Shown here in pieces: positions 54,065-63,089 of a stretch of DNA of 64,000 bases. The notes below the pieces were generated by a model that searched no databases, was not told the origin of the DNA, and worked only from the letters and a program-made list of their open reading frames with translations. Made by a program: the position numbers and the translations under genes. The stretch is from Grimontia sedimenti. Its GTDB lineage: Bacteria > Pseudomonadota > Gammaproteobacteria > Enterobacterales > Vibrionaceae. How positions within the stretch are numbered: position 1 is the stretch's first letter; the number at the start of each line of letters is the position of its first letter. The stretch is from positions 124,001 through 188,000 of the forward strand of contig NZ_JAALDL010000004.1 in NCBI RefSeq assembly GCF_011045095.1, given 5' to 3'.

Positions 54065-54077
54065 TTTACAGTGTAAA
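54065..54077. promoter_or_regulatory. parS2 centromere site
   Basis: TTTACAGTGTAAA fits the chromosome II ParB2 site exactly and is intergenic, between the lap terminator and the FapA-like gene. Confidence 0.85.
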
Positions 54078-54106
54078 TGACGGTAACTTGAGTTTGAGCA
54101 TAAACG

Positions 54107-55771
54107 TCAGGAAGAAGATTTTTCAATCGTGACTTCTTTGCCATTAGTGACGAATTTACAAGCGCCATACTCGTTCACCAAATTGGCAGATGTGTCCCCA
54201 ATCTGACAATAAACGCCTGGGAAGCAGTTTTTATACACTTCAATTACATAGCGGCGGTACAAGGTACTGAGCTCTGAGGAGCTGTTTTCCATCTTGGCTT
54301 TGATTTCCGCAATGCGTTCAAAGTGGTGTGTTTTGGTCCACGCCAAACGCTCAATAAGCTCTTCAGGGCGCTTGTTTGCCGGTTGCTGAAGCAGTTTCAT
54401 CTCGGCGTCTTTCACCTTCATCAACTGCTCGTGCTCGTGGTCCAACTCTTTAGAGAGGTTTAACGTGTCTGCCATTAAATCACTGAGGCCTGTAAAGGCA
54501 TGAACATTGGTATGGACACCGGAGGCAGCCCCAAGCGTAAGCACCTTCACACCACACTGGGCAACATGCGTACCGCCCGTTAAGGTTCCCGTTCGTTTAT
54601 TGGCATCACAGACGACAAGATTGTTCTCGGTAAATGTGCGGCAATGCATCGCATGTTGGCTGATATTGATATCACCTCTGGCCTCAATACGGGCGTATTG
54701 AGCGAACTTGGCCACTATCGAGCCTTTCGCCTTCAAGCTGGTGGTGATCTCTTGTTCAGATTGAACCTGCCGACCCAAAATACCATTGTGGATGATGATA
54801 TCGCCCCCCGCCGTTAGCGTTGCAGATTCCACCACACCACCGACAGTGATTGACCCCGTCGCATTCACCTTCATGCCAGCATTCACGTCACCGTTAATGA
54901 CGACACTGCCTTCAAAGTCTACGTGGCCGGTCGCGACAGTCACCGACTTCATACACAGGGCGTTATCCACTTCCACACCGTCAGGGTGCAAAAGCGGCAA
55001 ACCTGCGACTTCAGCAACAATCACATTTTCATCATTGCTGCTGAATTTACTGCCTGGATAGAGCTTGAGTGGTACATCATTACCTGGCGTGGTCGGCAGG
55101 ACTTCGCCCGTAACACGGAAACCTTCAATCCCCTTTGTAGGTGGAATGCGCTTGGCGAGCGGTTGACCTTCTTGAACCGTGATCATCTTGCCCAAGTCAC
55201 GCATATCAACCGTGCCATCTTCTCGCTCTTGAGGGCGAAGCACGCGGGATTTACTGTCTTGAACCAGGTATGCAAGCTTGGAGTCGTCGCCGCGAATCGG
55301 CCATTTGCCGTTGGCAATCGGCACTTCTAGGTATTCGCCCGGCTTCAGACGGGCCGAAGCGGTGAGCAATTTTTGTAGGGTTTGTTTCTTTACGCCGCGC
55401 ACAATTTGTGACGCTTTCAGCGCGGCGAGGAGATCATTACCTTTGATGGGATTACCACCACACGCACCATTGACACGCAGGAATGCCGTCATTTTTTCAT
55501 CGTCAAAGCGTGCGCTGACCGTCGCATCACGACGTTCAGCAACAACAACATCGTCTGGCTCCCCCTTCCACTCGTCGGTGGAAGCGTTAATCTTGACCAG
55601 CACCGCTTCGATGGTTTCCTCAAAGCGGAAGAAACTGGCCACTTTATGTTGGATAAGCCAATCAACGATATGCTTTTTTTCGATTTGGGGCGCGTCTTGG
55701 TCTGCCTTAGGTACTACAGTCATGTAGACCCTGCGACCATCGTTAGACAGCCGCAAAAGCTGTTGCAGCAT
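54107..55771 (-). CDS. FapA / DUF342-family protein
   Basis: The 554 residues have an N-terminal ~170-residue region, a central DUF342 repeat (~185-420) forming a beta-helix (VATGHVDFEGSVVINGDVNAGMKVNATGSITVGGVVESATLTAGGDIIIHNGILGRQ...LKAKGSIVAKFAQYARIEARGDINISQHAMHC) and a C-terminal coiled coil (~430-500). AGGGGA precedes the ATG. Some homologues influence flagella, polar organelles or cell-shape functions; the exact role is unknown. Cytoplasmic. Upstream 55772-56056 (285 bp) is AT-rich and holds the terminator of the PilZ gene. Confidence 0.85.
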   Translation of the reverse strand: MLQQLLRLSNDGRRVYMTVVPKADQDAPQIEKKHIVDWLIQHKVASFFRFEETIEAVLVKINASTDEWKGEPDDVVVAERRDATVSARFDDEKMTAFLRVNGACGGNPIKGNDLLAALKASQIVRGVKKQTLQKLLTASARLKPGEYLEVPIANGKWPIRGDDSKLAYLVQDSKSRVLRPQEREDGTVDMRDLGKMITVQEGQPLAKRIPPTKGIEGFRVTGEVLPTTPGNDVPLKLYPGSKFSSNDENVIVAEVAGLPLLHPDGVEVDNALCMKSVTVATGHVDFEGSVVINGDVNAGMKVNATGSITVGGVVESATLTAGGDIIIHNGILGRQVQSEQEITTSLKAKGSIVAKFAQYARIEARGDINISQHAMHCRTFTENNLVVCDANKRTGTLTGGTHVAQCGVKVLTLGAASGVHTNVHAFTGLSDLMADTLNLSKELDHEHEQLMKVKDAEMKLLQQPANKRPEELIERLAWTKTHHFERIAEIKAKMENSSSELSTLYRRYVIEVYKNCFPGVYCQIGDTSANLVNEYGACKFVTNGKEVTIEKSSS

Positions 55772-56002
55772 GTAATCCCCTAAATAAATACACTAAATCT
55801 ACGAACGAATATCACACTCGTATTCTACCTAGATGAAACACTTCAAAAGAAACACCACAACACTCAAGTTAGAATCAGATCTCATTAAACTAATGACGAC
55901 TGACTCAATTAAGATACCTGTGTCATATAAATGAATTATAGAGAGTTTTGGCTATTCTGCCCTCCTCTCATTAAAGTTTAATCCAACGTTGTGAAGTACA
56001 AA

Positions 56003-56029
56003 AAAAGCACACTGGTTGAGTGTGCTTTT
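56003..56029 (-). terminator. Rho-independent terminator of the PilZ gene
   Basis: An 11-bp stem (AAAAGCACACT/AGTGTGCTTTT) with a GGTTG loop; T-rich on the minus strand, 28 bp after the PilZ-gene stop at 56057. Confidence 0.88.
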
Positions 56030-56056
56030 AAATCAGGAAGTTAACGATTCAGAATG

Positions 56057-56440
56057 CTAAGGAGATAGCTTCTGATGCTCTTCATCTGATAACCATTCAT
56101 CTAAGCTGAAGCCATAACGAAACTTACCATCAGGCTCATCGTTACAATAGATCAAAGTGCCTTTTAATGAAGGAATATCAACAACTTTCAGAAAGTAATT
56201 GGCATCAATATCGACACTTTCCTGCGTCAATAATCCCATTCCACTACGACTGATATCCCGAATAACGACGGGATGGCCAAAATCTTCTTCATCATGTTCA
56301 TCCAAGGGGTGGGACGTAACATACAAGCGCGCATGAATACCGCCACCACCGAGTTCTATTCTTTCCTGGAAGCGTTTGCACTCGCCCTCTCCCCCTGATT
56401 TTTCAATCAGGGTATCGCAGAGTTTTTCATAATCGTTCAT
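56057..56440 (-). CDS. PilZ-domain c-di-GMP-binding protein
   Basis: The 127 residues show both c-di-GMP contact motifs of PilZ domains: RxxxR at Arg23-Arg27 (KRFQER) and DxSxxG at Asp62-Gly67 (RDISRSGMGLLTQE), followed by the remaining beta strands (YFLKVVDIPSLKGTLIYCNDEPDGKFRYGFSL). It is single-domain and cytoplasmic. GAGGC precedes the ATG. It is a likely reader of the c-di-GMP pools shaped by the GGDEF-EAL protein in this window; the output partner is unknown. Confidence 0.82.
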   Translation of the reverse strand: MNDYEKLCDTLIEKSGGEGECKRFQERIELGGGGIHARLYVTSHPLDEHDEEDFGHPVVIRDISRSGMGLLTQESVDIDANYFLKVVDIPSLKGTLIYCNDEPDGKFRYGFSLDEWLSDEEHQKLSP

Positions 56441-56612
56441 TACACTGCCTCCCCGACATCAGCCTCTTCCCTCTTTTGTGCTCAGCGGCCAACTAGTGGT
56501 AAAGCACTGAGTTTCTCTGCAGCAGAGTCCAAAGTATATTTGCTGTTCAATACATTGAATGTATTGAATGTTAGATAAATCTTATCCAAACCTCTGAGAA
56601 ATTCCACGTTCA

Positions 56613-56625
56613 TTTACAGTGTAAA
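56613..56625. promoter_or_regulatory. parS2 centromere site
   Basis: TTTACAGTGTAAA, an exact match to the ParB2 palindrome. It lies just beyond the ycdX stop codon (56627), about 3 kb from parB2. Confidence 0.85.
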
Positions 56626-56626
56626 T

Positions 56627-57379
56627 TTACGCTCTCTGAGAGAGCTCTTCGACACGTCTTTGCCTGATTGCAAATCGACGACGTTGGAATGCCTCAAAAC
56701 GTTCTGCTTTTGACGTGATGACTTGCTCTTCAGAAAGACCAACTTGTTCAATGATTCTCTGTACGCTGGAAAGGTTGCCAATGTCTAAGGCGAAATGTGC
56801 ATCTGAGCCCGTCGAGACATAAGCCCCCTTCTCCTTTGCAAGTTCAGCAATAGTAAGGCAGAACGGTTCACTGCCTTTACGCGAGCCATTCAAAGAGGAA
56901 TTGTTCAGTTCGATTGCTACACCATGTTGAACGGCAGCATCAACCACAGCCTCTGCATCGATGGGATAATTTGGATTTCCCGGGTGTGCAATGGCATCAA
57001 TTAACTGAGTTTCCATCGCGCGAATTATTGCTTGGGTATGCGCCTCTTTAGATTGAGCCCGAAAAACCGCCTCATGCAAGCTGGCATTAACCCACTCCAT
57101 CCCAGCATAAACATAAGTCGGCATATCTAATTCGCCATCAGCATTCATAATGTTGGCTTCTACGCCACGAAGAATACGCACATTGTTAAGGTGATCGGGG
57201 ATCACCCTTTGATTAACAAAATGCCAGTGATGTGGCGCACCAGGCATAGAGCTGGCATGGTCCGTCACACAAAGATGGCTTAAACCTACCGCCTTGGCGT
57301 GTGCGGCATTTTCTAAAATGGTGCTATAGGCATGGCCGCTGGCAAGAGTGTGGGTGTGAGTATCAACGACGAGTTTCAT
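56627..57379 (-). CDS. ycdX: PHP-domain phosphatase YcdX
   Basis: The 250-residue cytoplasmic enzyme of the PHP family has metal-binding motifs DTHTHTLASGHA, CVTDHASSMPGAPHHWHF, RGVEANIMNADGELD, IAHPGNPNYPID, AIELNNSS and STGSDAHFALDIG. These match E. coli YcdX (trinuclear zinc phosphatase, linked to swarming). AAGGAC precedes the ATG; it starts 9 bp after the tmcA stop and is co-transcribed with it. Confidence 0.92.
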   Translation of the reverse strand: MKLVVDTHTHTLASGHAYSTILENAAHAKAVGLSHLCVTDHASSMPGAPHHWHFVNQRVIPDHLNNVRILRGVEANIMNADGELDMPTYVYAGMEWVNASLHEAVFRAQSKEAHTQAIIRAMETQLIDAIAHPGNPNYPIDAEAVVDAAVQHGVAIELNNSSLNGSRKGSEPFCLTIAELAKEKGAYVSTGSDAHFALDIGNLSSVQRIIEQVGLSEEQVITSKAERFEAFQRRRFAIRQRRVEELSQRA

Positions 57380-57388
57380 TGTATGTCC

Positions 57389-59452
57389 TTATTGTGCCAA
57401 CTGATGACGAATCCAATCACGCATTGCTGATTCTGTATCTTTACGTCCACGAAAGCCGAACTGTTCTGCGACATCAGCCCAAGACTGTCGCTGGAGAAGG
57501 CGTGCAATCATCAGTGAACGTATTTCATCAGATTTATTATCTGAAGGCTCTGTGGCAAGCCGATGTACAAACCACTGCCACAAACTTCCCGTAACTAAAT
57601 CGTATCCCAGATTACCCTGCGCAAAAAGACGAACCTGATGAAGTGCAATGTCGGAAGGCGTCGCGACGACATCTGCGCCAGATAGCAAAGCAGGGATCAA
57701 CGCCGTATCCATGTCCAAAAACTGCTCAGCCATCTGATAACTCAGGTTGAGATAGAACAAGTGCTGAATACCATCGAACCAATCAGGTTTGTGTTGAATT
57801 GGCTTTGCCATTTGAAGCGAGTAGGTACCGCTCGCAGCATCTCTTTGTACACCTAGCCGCAAAGGCTGATACCCCAATGAAGACCAGAACTGCCAAAGTC
57901 CGAGGTTGGCGCCAAAACTGGTGCCAACGATCTGGATGTTTTCACTGGCAGCCATTCCCTCTAACTCGCAGATTAACTGCTTGCCGATACCCTTATTTCT
58001 GAACTCCGGTAACACTGCGATACGGACAATGCGAAGAAGGGCGCTTGTCAGTACCTCTACATTCCCAGTGTGAGTGGAAAGACTTTGAGCAAGGAGATGA
58101 CCTTTGAGACGGCGTTTTCCATCGACGACAGCTTGTGCCAAATCACGCTCAAAGCCGCCTTCTTTTGATGCAAGTAACGCCCCGACCAAAACGTTTCCAC
58201 AGTAAGCGCCAATCGTATGCTGGTCTTGGCCATCAAGCAACTGAACCAAATCGTTGGGTGAGGTTTGGTAATGAGCCGTCACCAATAAAGAGAACAGCTG
58301 TTTTAATGTGTTTTCATCGTTGGTGAGGTCATTCGCATCAAGAAGTCTGATGGTGACTGCCGGCTCTGATGTATTCGGCAATAAAGGCTCTGCATCAAAC
58401 AAAAATGCGCTGAACAGCCATAACTCAAGAGGGTCATTCTCAGCCCAGCGGACCGGTTCTGTAAGACAGACTTCGCGCCACCCTTTAGCCACGGCGTTTA
58501 GCATGTTTCTAAAGCGGGTGCTGAATGCACGGCCGGTTCCCTCATAGCCATGCTCTGTGGAAGAAAAGACAACTCGGCTAAAGCCTTTCAGAATTTTCGA
58601 CAACATAGGAAGGGGAATCGCGGCGGCTTCATCGACCAAAAGAAGGTCGCATGGGGGCTTATCACGCAGTAAGGCATCAGGCGCGATAAAGGAAAGTTCG
58701 CTACCGTTATCTGACACGAATGAAAAGCGTCCGTTCTTAGATAGCCCTCCGCGCTCTACCGCATGGTAAAATAGGGTTTCAACGTTCGAAAAGGTTGGGG
58801 AGGTTACGACGATCTGTTTTTTTGATTGGCGCATCACTTCAGACGCTGCAATACCCATCGCCGAAGATTTACCGCGACCACGGTCAGCCACTAGAAGTGT
58901 GGGGCGACGGCGATGTCCTTTCAATACCTTCTCAATGGCCTCAATTGCCGTCTTCTGAGATGCAGTCGTCCCAGTGTTCGCATCAATCCCTTCACACTTT
59001 GCGATAGCGACATCCATTGTTGGCAATGATGATTCACCGTGCTGACGGAGAAACGCAGCGGAAGGATGTTCACCAAAACGGAGAAAGCGGTGATAAAAAC
59101 GGCTGTGATTTGAGCTTTCTTCATTCACGATCAAGAGCAATAATGCGCCACCTCGCACGCATCCAGCGGCAGCACAAAGCTTATCGACGTCCAAACCTTG
59201 CCGAAGATCGAGAGCAAGAGTCCCGGTTTCCTGCCCCAACAACTGCTTGGCTTTACTCCAGGGAATCGCATCAATCCCCTTCAATTCATCACTTATCACC
59301 GAATCCAAGTCGCAGGCAAAAAGCATTTCCTTTATGAACGCTTCGTCTCCCGAGAGAAAAACCGGAAATCTGACAAAGCCTGATTTTGCCTTGTCTTTAA
59401 GTATCTGCAGTATTTGAAGAGGATCAGTGGTCACAATCTTATCGTTTATCAA
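57389..59452 (-). CDS. tmcA: tRNA(Met) cytidine acetyltransferase TmcA
   Basis: The 687 residues have the TmcA domain order: an N-terminal DUF1726-type domain; an ATPase/helicase module with Walker A VADRGRGKSSAMG (~198-210), VDEAAAIPLPML and STEHGYEGTGRAFSTRF; a GNAT acetyltransferase domain (RIAVLPEFRNKGIGKQLICELE, GTSFGANLGLWQFWSSLGY); and a C-terminal tRNA-binding region. It acetylates C34 of elongator tRNA(Met) using acetyl-CoA and ATP. The start is TTG at 59452 with no clear ribosome site; a GTG six codons later is an alternative. Confidence 0.93.
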   Translation of the reverse strand: MINDKIVTTDPLQILQILKDKAKSGFVRFPVFLSGDEAFIKEMLFACDLDSVISDELKGIDAIPWSKAKQLLGQETGTLALDLRQGLDVDKLCAAAGCVRGGALLLLIVNEESSNHSRFYHRFLRFGEHPSAAFLRQHGESSLPTMDVAIAKCEGIDANTGTTASQKTAIEAIEKVLKGHRRRPTLLVADRGRGKSSAMGIAASEVMRQSKKQIVVTSPTFSNVETLFYHAVERGGLSKNGRFSFVSDNGSELSFIAPDALLRDKPPCDLLLVDEAAAIPLPMLSKILKGFSRVVFSSTEHGYEGTGRAFSTRFRNMLNAVAKGWREVCLTEPVRWAENDPLELWLFSAFLFDAEPLLPNTSEPAVTIRLLDANDLTNDENTLKQLFSLLVTAHYQTSPNDLVQLLDGQDQHTIGAYCGNVLVGALLASKEGGFERDLAQAVVDGKRRLKGHLLAQSLSTHTGNVEVLTSALLRIVRIAVLPEFRNKGIGKQLICELEGMAASENIQIVGTSFGANLGLWQFWSSLGYQPLRLGVQRDAASGTYSLQMAKPIQHKPDWFDGIQHLFYLNLSYQMAEQFLDMDTALIPALLSGADVVATPSDIALHQVRLFAQGNLGYDLVTGSLWQWFVHRLATEPSDNKSDEIRSLMIARLLQRQSWADVAEQFGFRGRKDTESAMRDWIRHQLAQ

Positions 59453-59530
59453 TGAGTACCCATCAATGATAACGGAAATACGGTAGCGGAGAGAGAGTTA
59501 AAATGAGGTTGCTAAAAGTGGAAGATATAA

Positions 59531-59554
59531 AAAACGCGCCGGGAGGCGCGTTTT
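59531..59554 (-). terminator. Rho-independent terminator of parA2-parB2
   Basis: A 10-bp stem (AAAACGCGCC/GGCGCGTTTT) with a GGGA loop, 15 bp beyond the parB2 stop and flanked by A-runs that read as T on the minus strand. Confidence 0.9.
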
Positions 59555-59569
59555 AGTGTCGTTATCAAA

Positions 59570-60538
59570 TTACGCAAGACGGGACTTGATAAACGCCAGA
59601 ATGGCATCAGCGTCTTCATCATTGAGCTTTTTGAGGTTGATAGAAATCGCATCCCCTTTGCGGCGGTAGCTTGCGCGGCCTTTGATCAAATCAATTGCCG
59701 GCGCTTCAGGTTTCGTCGCTTTTGGTTTCAGCGAGTCACACCATTGCTCCAAAACCAAGGTCACTTCACGGGTAATGCGGCTCACCCCCGTCGCTTCAAC
59801 GGTTTGCCAAACCGGTGTACCTTCGAACTTGGCATCCAGAGCGGCTTTCTCGTCATCCGTCAAAGAGAAGTAAAGCTTGTGCAGCTTAACAATGGTAGGA
59901 CGCCCCAGCTCAGCAACACTTGGGTAAGCTTGTAGCAGTGATAAGGGAAGCGCTGCTGCTTTCAATGCGCCACTGACCAGCGCTTCACTGCACTGACAGA
60001 CCTTGGCCAACTCTTTCTGATCAAGCACATCACCGCGATCCAGCATGGCCTGCATCTCTTTACCACGCTCATAAAGCGACAGCGGTTTGTGTGCATTGGC
60101 CACATCTGACAGGAATTTCGCATGCTTGCTGTTGATGCCTTTGGCAACATAAATCAGGAAGTCTTGCTTGGCGAGAATACAGGACATTCGACGGCGGCTA
60201 CCGTCCAGTACTTCAATCTTATCGCCTTCCAGCCAACGACCGACAGCGGGATATTGCTGACCGCGATCTTTCAGCGTGGTGAGAATATCTTGCAGGGCGA
60301 GCTCATTGAGGAAAGATTGCTCACGGGCGTTTTCCGAGAACACGGATGTGCGGTTAGCGACATCCGCTGCTGCCACACGCACCAGTTCAAATTCCACAGT
60401 GGCTTCACCGGCAACAGAAAGTTCAATCACCGCTGCTTTATCAGAAGCGGCTTTTTGCGCTTCCTGCGCCGAGGTAGCGCGACGTTTATCCGCTTTACCA
60501 AACAGACGCGCATTCAGTTCTGACGTTTTAATGGCCAT
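59570..60538 (-). CDS. parB: Chromosome II partition protein ParB2
   Basis: The 322 residues have a ParB N-domain (FSENAREQSFLNELALQDILTTLKDRGQQYPAVGRWLEGDKIEVLDGSRRRMSCILAKQDFLIYVA), a helix-turn-helix (DQKELAKVCQCSEALVSGALKAAALP) and a C-terminal dimerisation part ending AILAFIKSRLA. The GSRRR motif is the CTP/arginine-finger patch of the family. It binds the TTTACANTGTAAA sites found at four places here. CAGGAG precedes the ATG; 3 bp separate it from parA2. Confidence 0.95.
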   Translation of the reverse strand: MAIKTSELNARLFGKADKRRATSAQEAQKAASDKAAVIELSVAGEATVEFELVRVAAADVANRTSVFSENAREQSFLNELALQDILTTLKDRGQQYPAVGRWLEGDKIEVLDGSRRRMSCILAKQDFLIYVAKGINSKHAKFLSDVANAHKPLSLYERGKEMQAMLDRGDVLDQKELAKVCQCSEALVSGALKAAALPLSLLQAYPSVAELGRPTIVKLHKLYFSLTDDEKAALDAKFEGTPVWQTVEATGVSRITREVTLVLEQWCDSLKPKATKPEAPAIDLIKGRASYRRKGDAISINLKKLNDEDADAILAFIKSRLA

Positions 60539-60541
60539 TTA

Positions 60542-61765
60542 TCACTCCTGGTTTCGCTGCGACCAATGGCTGTGAAGCACCCGCTCCAGCTCCAGCCCGG
60601 CACGATGAACCGCTTCCTGCGCCGTTGATAGGGTCTTTTTACCACCCTCAAAGTCTTGGGCAGTGAGATCAAATACTGTGCTGTAAGTATCGGCACAGGT
60701 TTCAAATGCTCGGCTACGTGGAATCGTCGCCATCATCACCTGATCACCAAGCAGATAGTTCATTTCTGTCAGCACTGAGACCTGCTTCTTGTTGTCATCT
60801 TCAAACATAGTAGGCACCAGGCGAACAAACTCAAGACCCGGCCAATCCTCTGGGAACATTTCGTACACTGTTGGCAAATGCTGGAAAAAGTTAACGGTAG
60901 AAGCCCAGTCCAGACGCTTTGCTGCACACGGGATCAGCAGCGCATTTGAAGCATACATTGCATTCCAGACCAGCGGGTCAATATGTGGACCAGTATCAAT
61001 CATGATGACATCAAATTCATCGGCAATGACATCGATCACTTTCTCTTTCAGCAACTGAACAATGTCCAGAGAGCCATTGGTCGCCAGGCTCTGCCACGCT
61101 TCTGCATTGAACATAGCGTCTTCAGGGAACGCAGCAATTGTCTTCAGATTTGGGTACTGCGTAGGAAGCAGTACGTTCTTCATCATGAACTCTTTGTCAG
61201 GTGTCTGTGGCGTGTTATCTAACATCACGTCCACCGCAGAATAGATGCCTTCCTGCTCAGTGATGCTGATCTGAGGGTTCAGGAAAAGACGTAGTGAGCC
61301 CTGAGGATCCAAGTCAATCAGACAGATGCGGTAGCGCTTTTCAAGGTTCAGTGCCATGCACGCAGCCATATGAACGGCACTCATTGACTTACCGGTACCA
61401 CCCTTCTGGTTTTGGATATTGATGACCCAAGGTTTGTAGCCCGCACCTTTGCCTTCATGGAAAGCAGGGATTTTCGCGGCTTCCATGATCTGATGAGCTT
61501 CATCCAGTGTGATGGAGTAGTGGTTCGCGTTGTTTTTAGTGAACTGATGGCCAGACTCTTCCATGCGGCCAATGGCTTCATCCAATTTACGACGTGTCAA
61601 ACCTGAACGTGTTTCCATCAATGCTTTTGACATAGGTGGGAACAGTTGATCGTGACGTTCCTCCATCACGATTTCAATACGGTCCGCTTGAACCTGCTTT
61701 GTTTGCTCTGCAATAGTTTGCAGGTTTTCTATTGTCTTTTCCCTATTCATTTTTCTTTTCGCCAT
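60542..61765 (-). CDS. parA: Chromosome II partition ATPase ParA2
   Basis: The 407 residues have an N-terminal winged-helix part (MSKALMETRSGLTRRKLDEAIGRMEESGHQFTKNNANHYSITLDEAHQIMEAA) and a deviant Walker ATPase: NQKGGTGKSMSAVH, ICLIDLDPQGSLRLFLNP and VIMIDTGPHIDPLVW. It is strongly similar to V. cholerae ParA2. It moves the origin-proximal ParB2-parS2 complex over the nucleoid. The start at ATG 61765 has no clear ribosome site; the in-frame ATG at 61750 (MNREKTIENL) matches the N-terminus remembered for V. cholerae ParA2 and may be the true start. Confidence 0.96.
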   Translation of the reverse strand: MAKRKMNREKTIENLQTIAEQTKQVQADRIEIVMEERHDQLFPPMSKALMETRSGLTRRKLDEAIGRMEESGHQFTKNNANHYSITLDEAHQIMEAAKIPAFHEGKGAGYKPWVINIQNQKGGTGKSMSAVHMAACMALNLEKRYRICLIDLDPQGSLRLFLNPQISITEQEGIYSAVDVMLDNTPQTPDKEFMMKNVLLPTQYPNLKTIAAFPEDAMFNAEAWQSLATNGSLDIVQLLKEKVIDVIADEFDVIMIDTGPHIDPLVWNAMYASNALLIPCAAKRLDWASTVNFFQHLPTVYEMFPEDWPGLEFVRLVPTMFEDDNKKQVSVLTEMNYLLGDQVMMATIPRSRAFETCADTYSTVFDLTAQDFEGGKKTLSTAQEAVHRAGLELERVLHSHWSQRNQE

Positions 61766-61943
61766 AAAAGAGAATTAAACAAATTGTACAGCAAAATACA
61801 TCACGCACAATAAATAGCTGAACATACTGCAAAATAATTAAGATCTTGCTCACTTTATGTCAAAATGATGAAAAATCGCACAAATAAATTGTGACTTATG
61901 ACAGGCCTAAACATACAGATTTAAAGTGTTACGTCGTCACTTT

Positions 61944-61956
61944 TTTACAATGTAAA
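61944..61956. promoter_or_regulatory. parS2 site in the parA2 promoter region
   Basis: TTTACAATGTAAA, an exact ParB2-site match, 180 bp upstream of parA2. It may combine partition with control of parAB transcription. Confidence 0.85.
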
Positions 61957-62703
61957 CTCGAAATAAGAAGTAAAAGAAGAGAAAAACACCGGAACGCTGA
62001 AAAGACACGTCCAAATTACGGGCGATGTTATTTCAACATTAGTGTTCATAGATTTCAGATTGAATACTTCATACTGGGCGATAGAGTCACGCTATCACAT
62101 CTCTTCTTGATCATCGTTTCGGAAGCATGATCAAGCTGAAGACGGAAACGTTATAGGAAAGATGTAAATCCTCGCCTCATCCTTGATCATGCTTTCAATC
62201 GCAGAGTACTGAATAGGAAAAATGATCAAGGTAAAAATCAGAGGAATAATTCGCCAAAGAGTAGGGCGATCGGATCATCATTTCCGAAAAGATGATCAAG
62301 AAACAGTCAGCGTATTGATCATAAGGAGGAAGCACCGGAACGATGACAACATGGCGCCAAATTACGGCTGATGCCTTTTCAATACTGGCTTTGTCCAAAA
62401 AATCAATGACGTTAAGCGTTAAATGGCAAGAGTCAGGGCGCAGCCCACTCTCATTCAAAATGCACAAACACTCACTTGATCATCGTTTCGATTACCGGAC
62501 ACATATATAGGAACGGCTAAAATACGTCTGGTGTCAGTTCAACTGAACAGATACCCAGTATGCGGGGAACACAATATCAGTGCTGAACATGTAAATTGGG
62601 ACAAAACGATGTCGGAAACACGTTTCCCTGATCATTTTTCCGAATAGAAAAGGCGGGTAAGAATGTTCAAAGCAGCGAGTTTTCACCAAGTAAGGAAAAA
62701 CCG

Positions 62704-62712
62704 CTGTGGATA
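62704..62712 (-). promoter_or_regulatory. DnaA box
   Basis: TGTGGATAA is the perfect complement of the consensus DnaA box TTATCCACA and lies 16 bp before the first regular iteron, as expected for the single essential DnaA box of oriII. Confidence 0.85.
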
Positions 62713-62727
62713 AGTTGTGAAAGTACC

Positions 62728-62858
62728 ATGATCATGCTTTTGGACATTCGATGATCACACTTTCGAATCGTTGATGATCATCGTTTCGGCCTTATAATGA
62801 TCATGCTTTCAATGTTTTATTGATCATCTTTCCAAGGATACCCTGATCATCGTTTCGA
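62728..62858 (+). repeat. Six RctB iterons with exact 23-bp period
   Basis: GATCA words start at 62730, 62753, 62776, 62799, 62822 and 62845, each 23 bp apart and each in a TGATCATCGTTTCG-like context (the second reads GATCACACTTTCG). Every unit holds a Dam site (GATC), consistent with methylation-dependent RctB binding. AT-rich DNA on the right (62858-62895) is the likely unwinding element. Confidence 0.93.
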
Positions 62859-63020
62859 TATGGATGAAATTTATATTTAATAATAACAATACGTTACAGC
62901 CATCCCTTTGCCCGGATCATAAGATCATAGAATCAATTAGATCTATTTAAATCAAAAAGATCAGTTTAAAAACCTCTACAAAAAGATCTTTCTTTCTTTC
63001 ATTTTTTCTTTTAATCTTTT

Positions 63021-63060
63021 CGGAAAGATGGCGTAATTACGGGCATCTGTATTCTTATAA
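63021..63060. promoter_or_regulatory. 39/29-mer-like RctB site in the rctB promoter
   Basis: CGGAAAGATGGCGTAATTACGGGCATC... resembles the 39-mer-like elements of the origin and lies 30 bp before rctB. In V. cholerae a truncated 39-mer (29-mer) at this place mediates RctB autorepression. Confidence 0.7.
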
Positions 63061-63089
63061 CACATTGGCTTAACAAGGAGCTGTGGCGA

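Larger units (their letters stand above)
61991..63060. other. Chromosome II replication origin region (oriII) with inhibitory segment
   Basis: The 1.3 kb between parA2 and rctB (61766-63089) has no supportable protein gene. On the parA side lie 39-mer-like elements at 61991-62040, 62337-62385 and 62510-62548. Iterons of the TGATCAT(C/G)(G/C)TTTC type occur in both directions at 62106-62122, 62121-62135, 62182-62196, 62216-62230, 62271-62286, 62285-62300, 62475-62490 and 62627-62642. The core origin (DnaA box and six regular iterons) follows, then an AT-rich segment and a 39-mer-like element at 63021-63060 in the rctB promoter. This mirrors the V. cholerae layout of oriII-min, oriII-inc/rctA and rctB. 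Confidence 0.92.

Noticed and set aside
62195..62467. 90-codon open frame inside the oriII inhibitory region
   Set aside because: It is built from iterons and a 39-mer-like element, has no ribosome site, and corresponds in position to the untranslated rctA-type region of V. cholerae.
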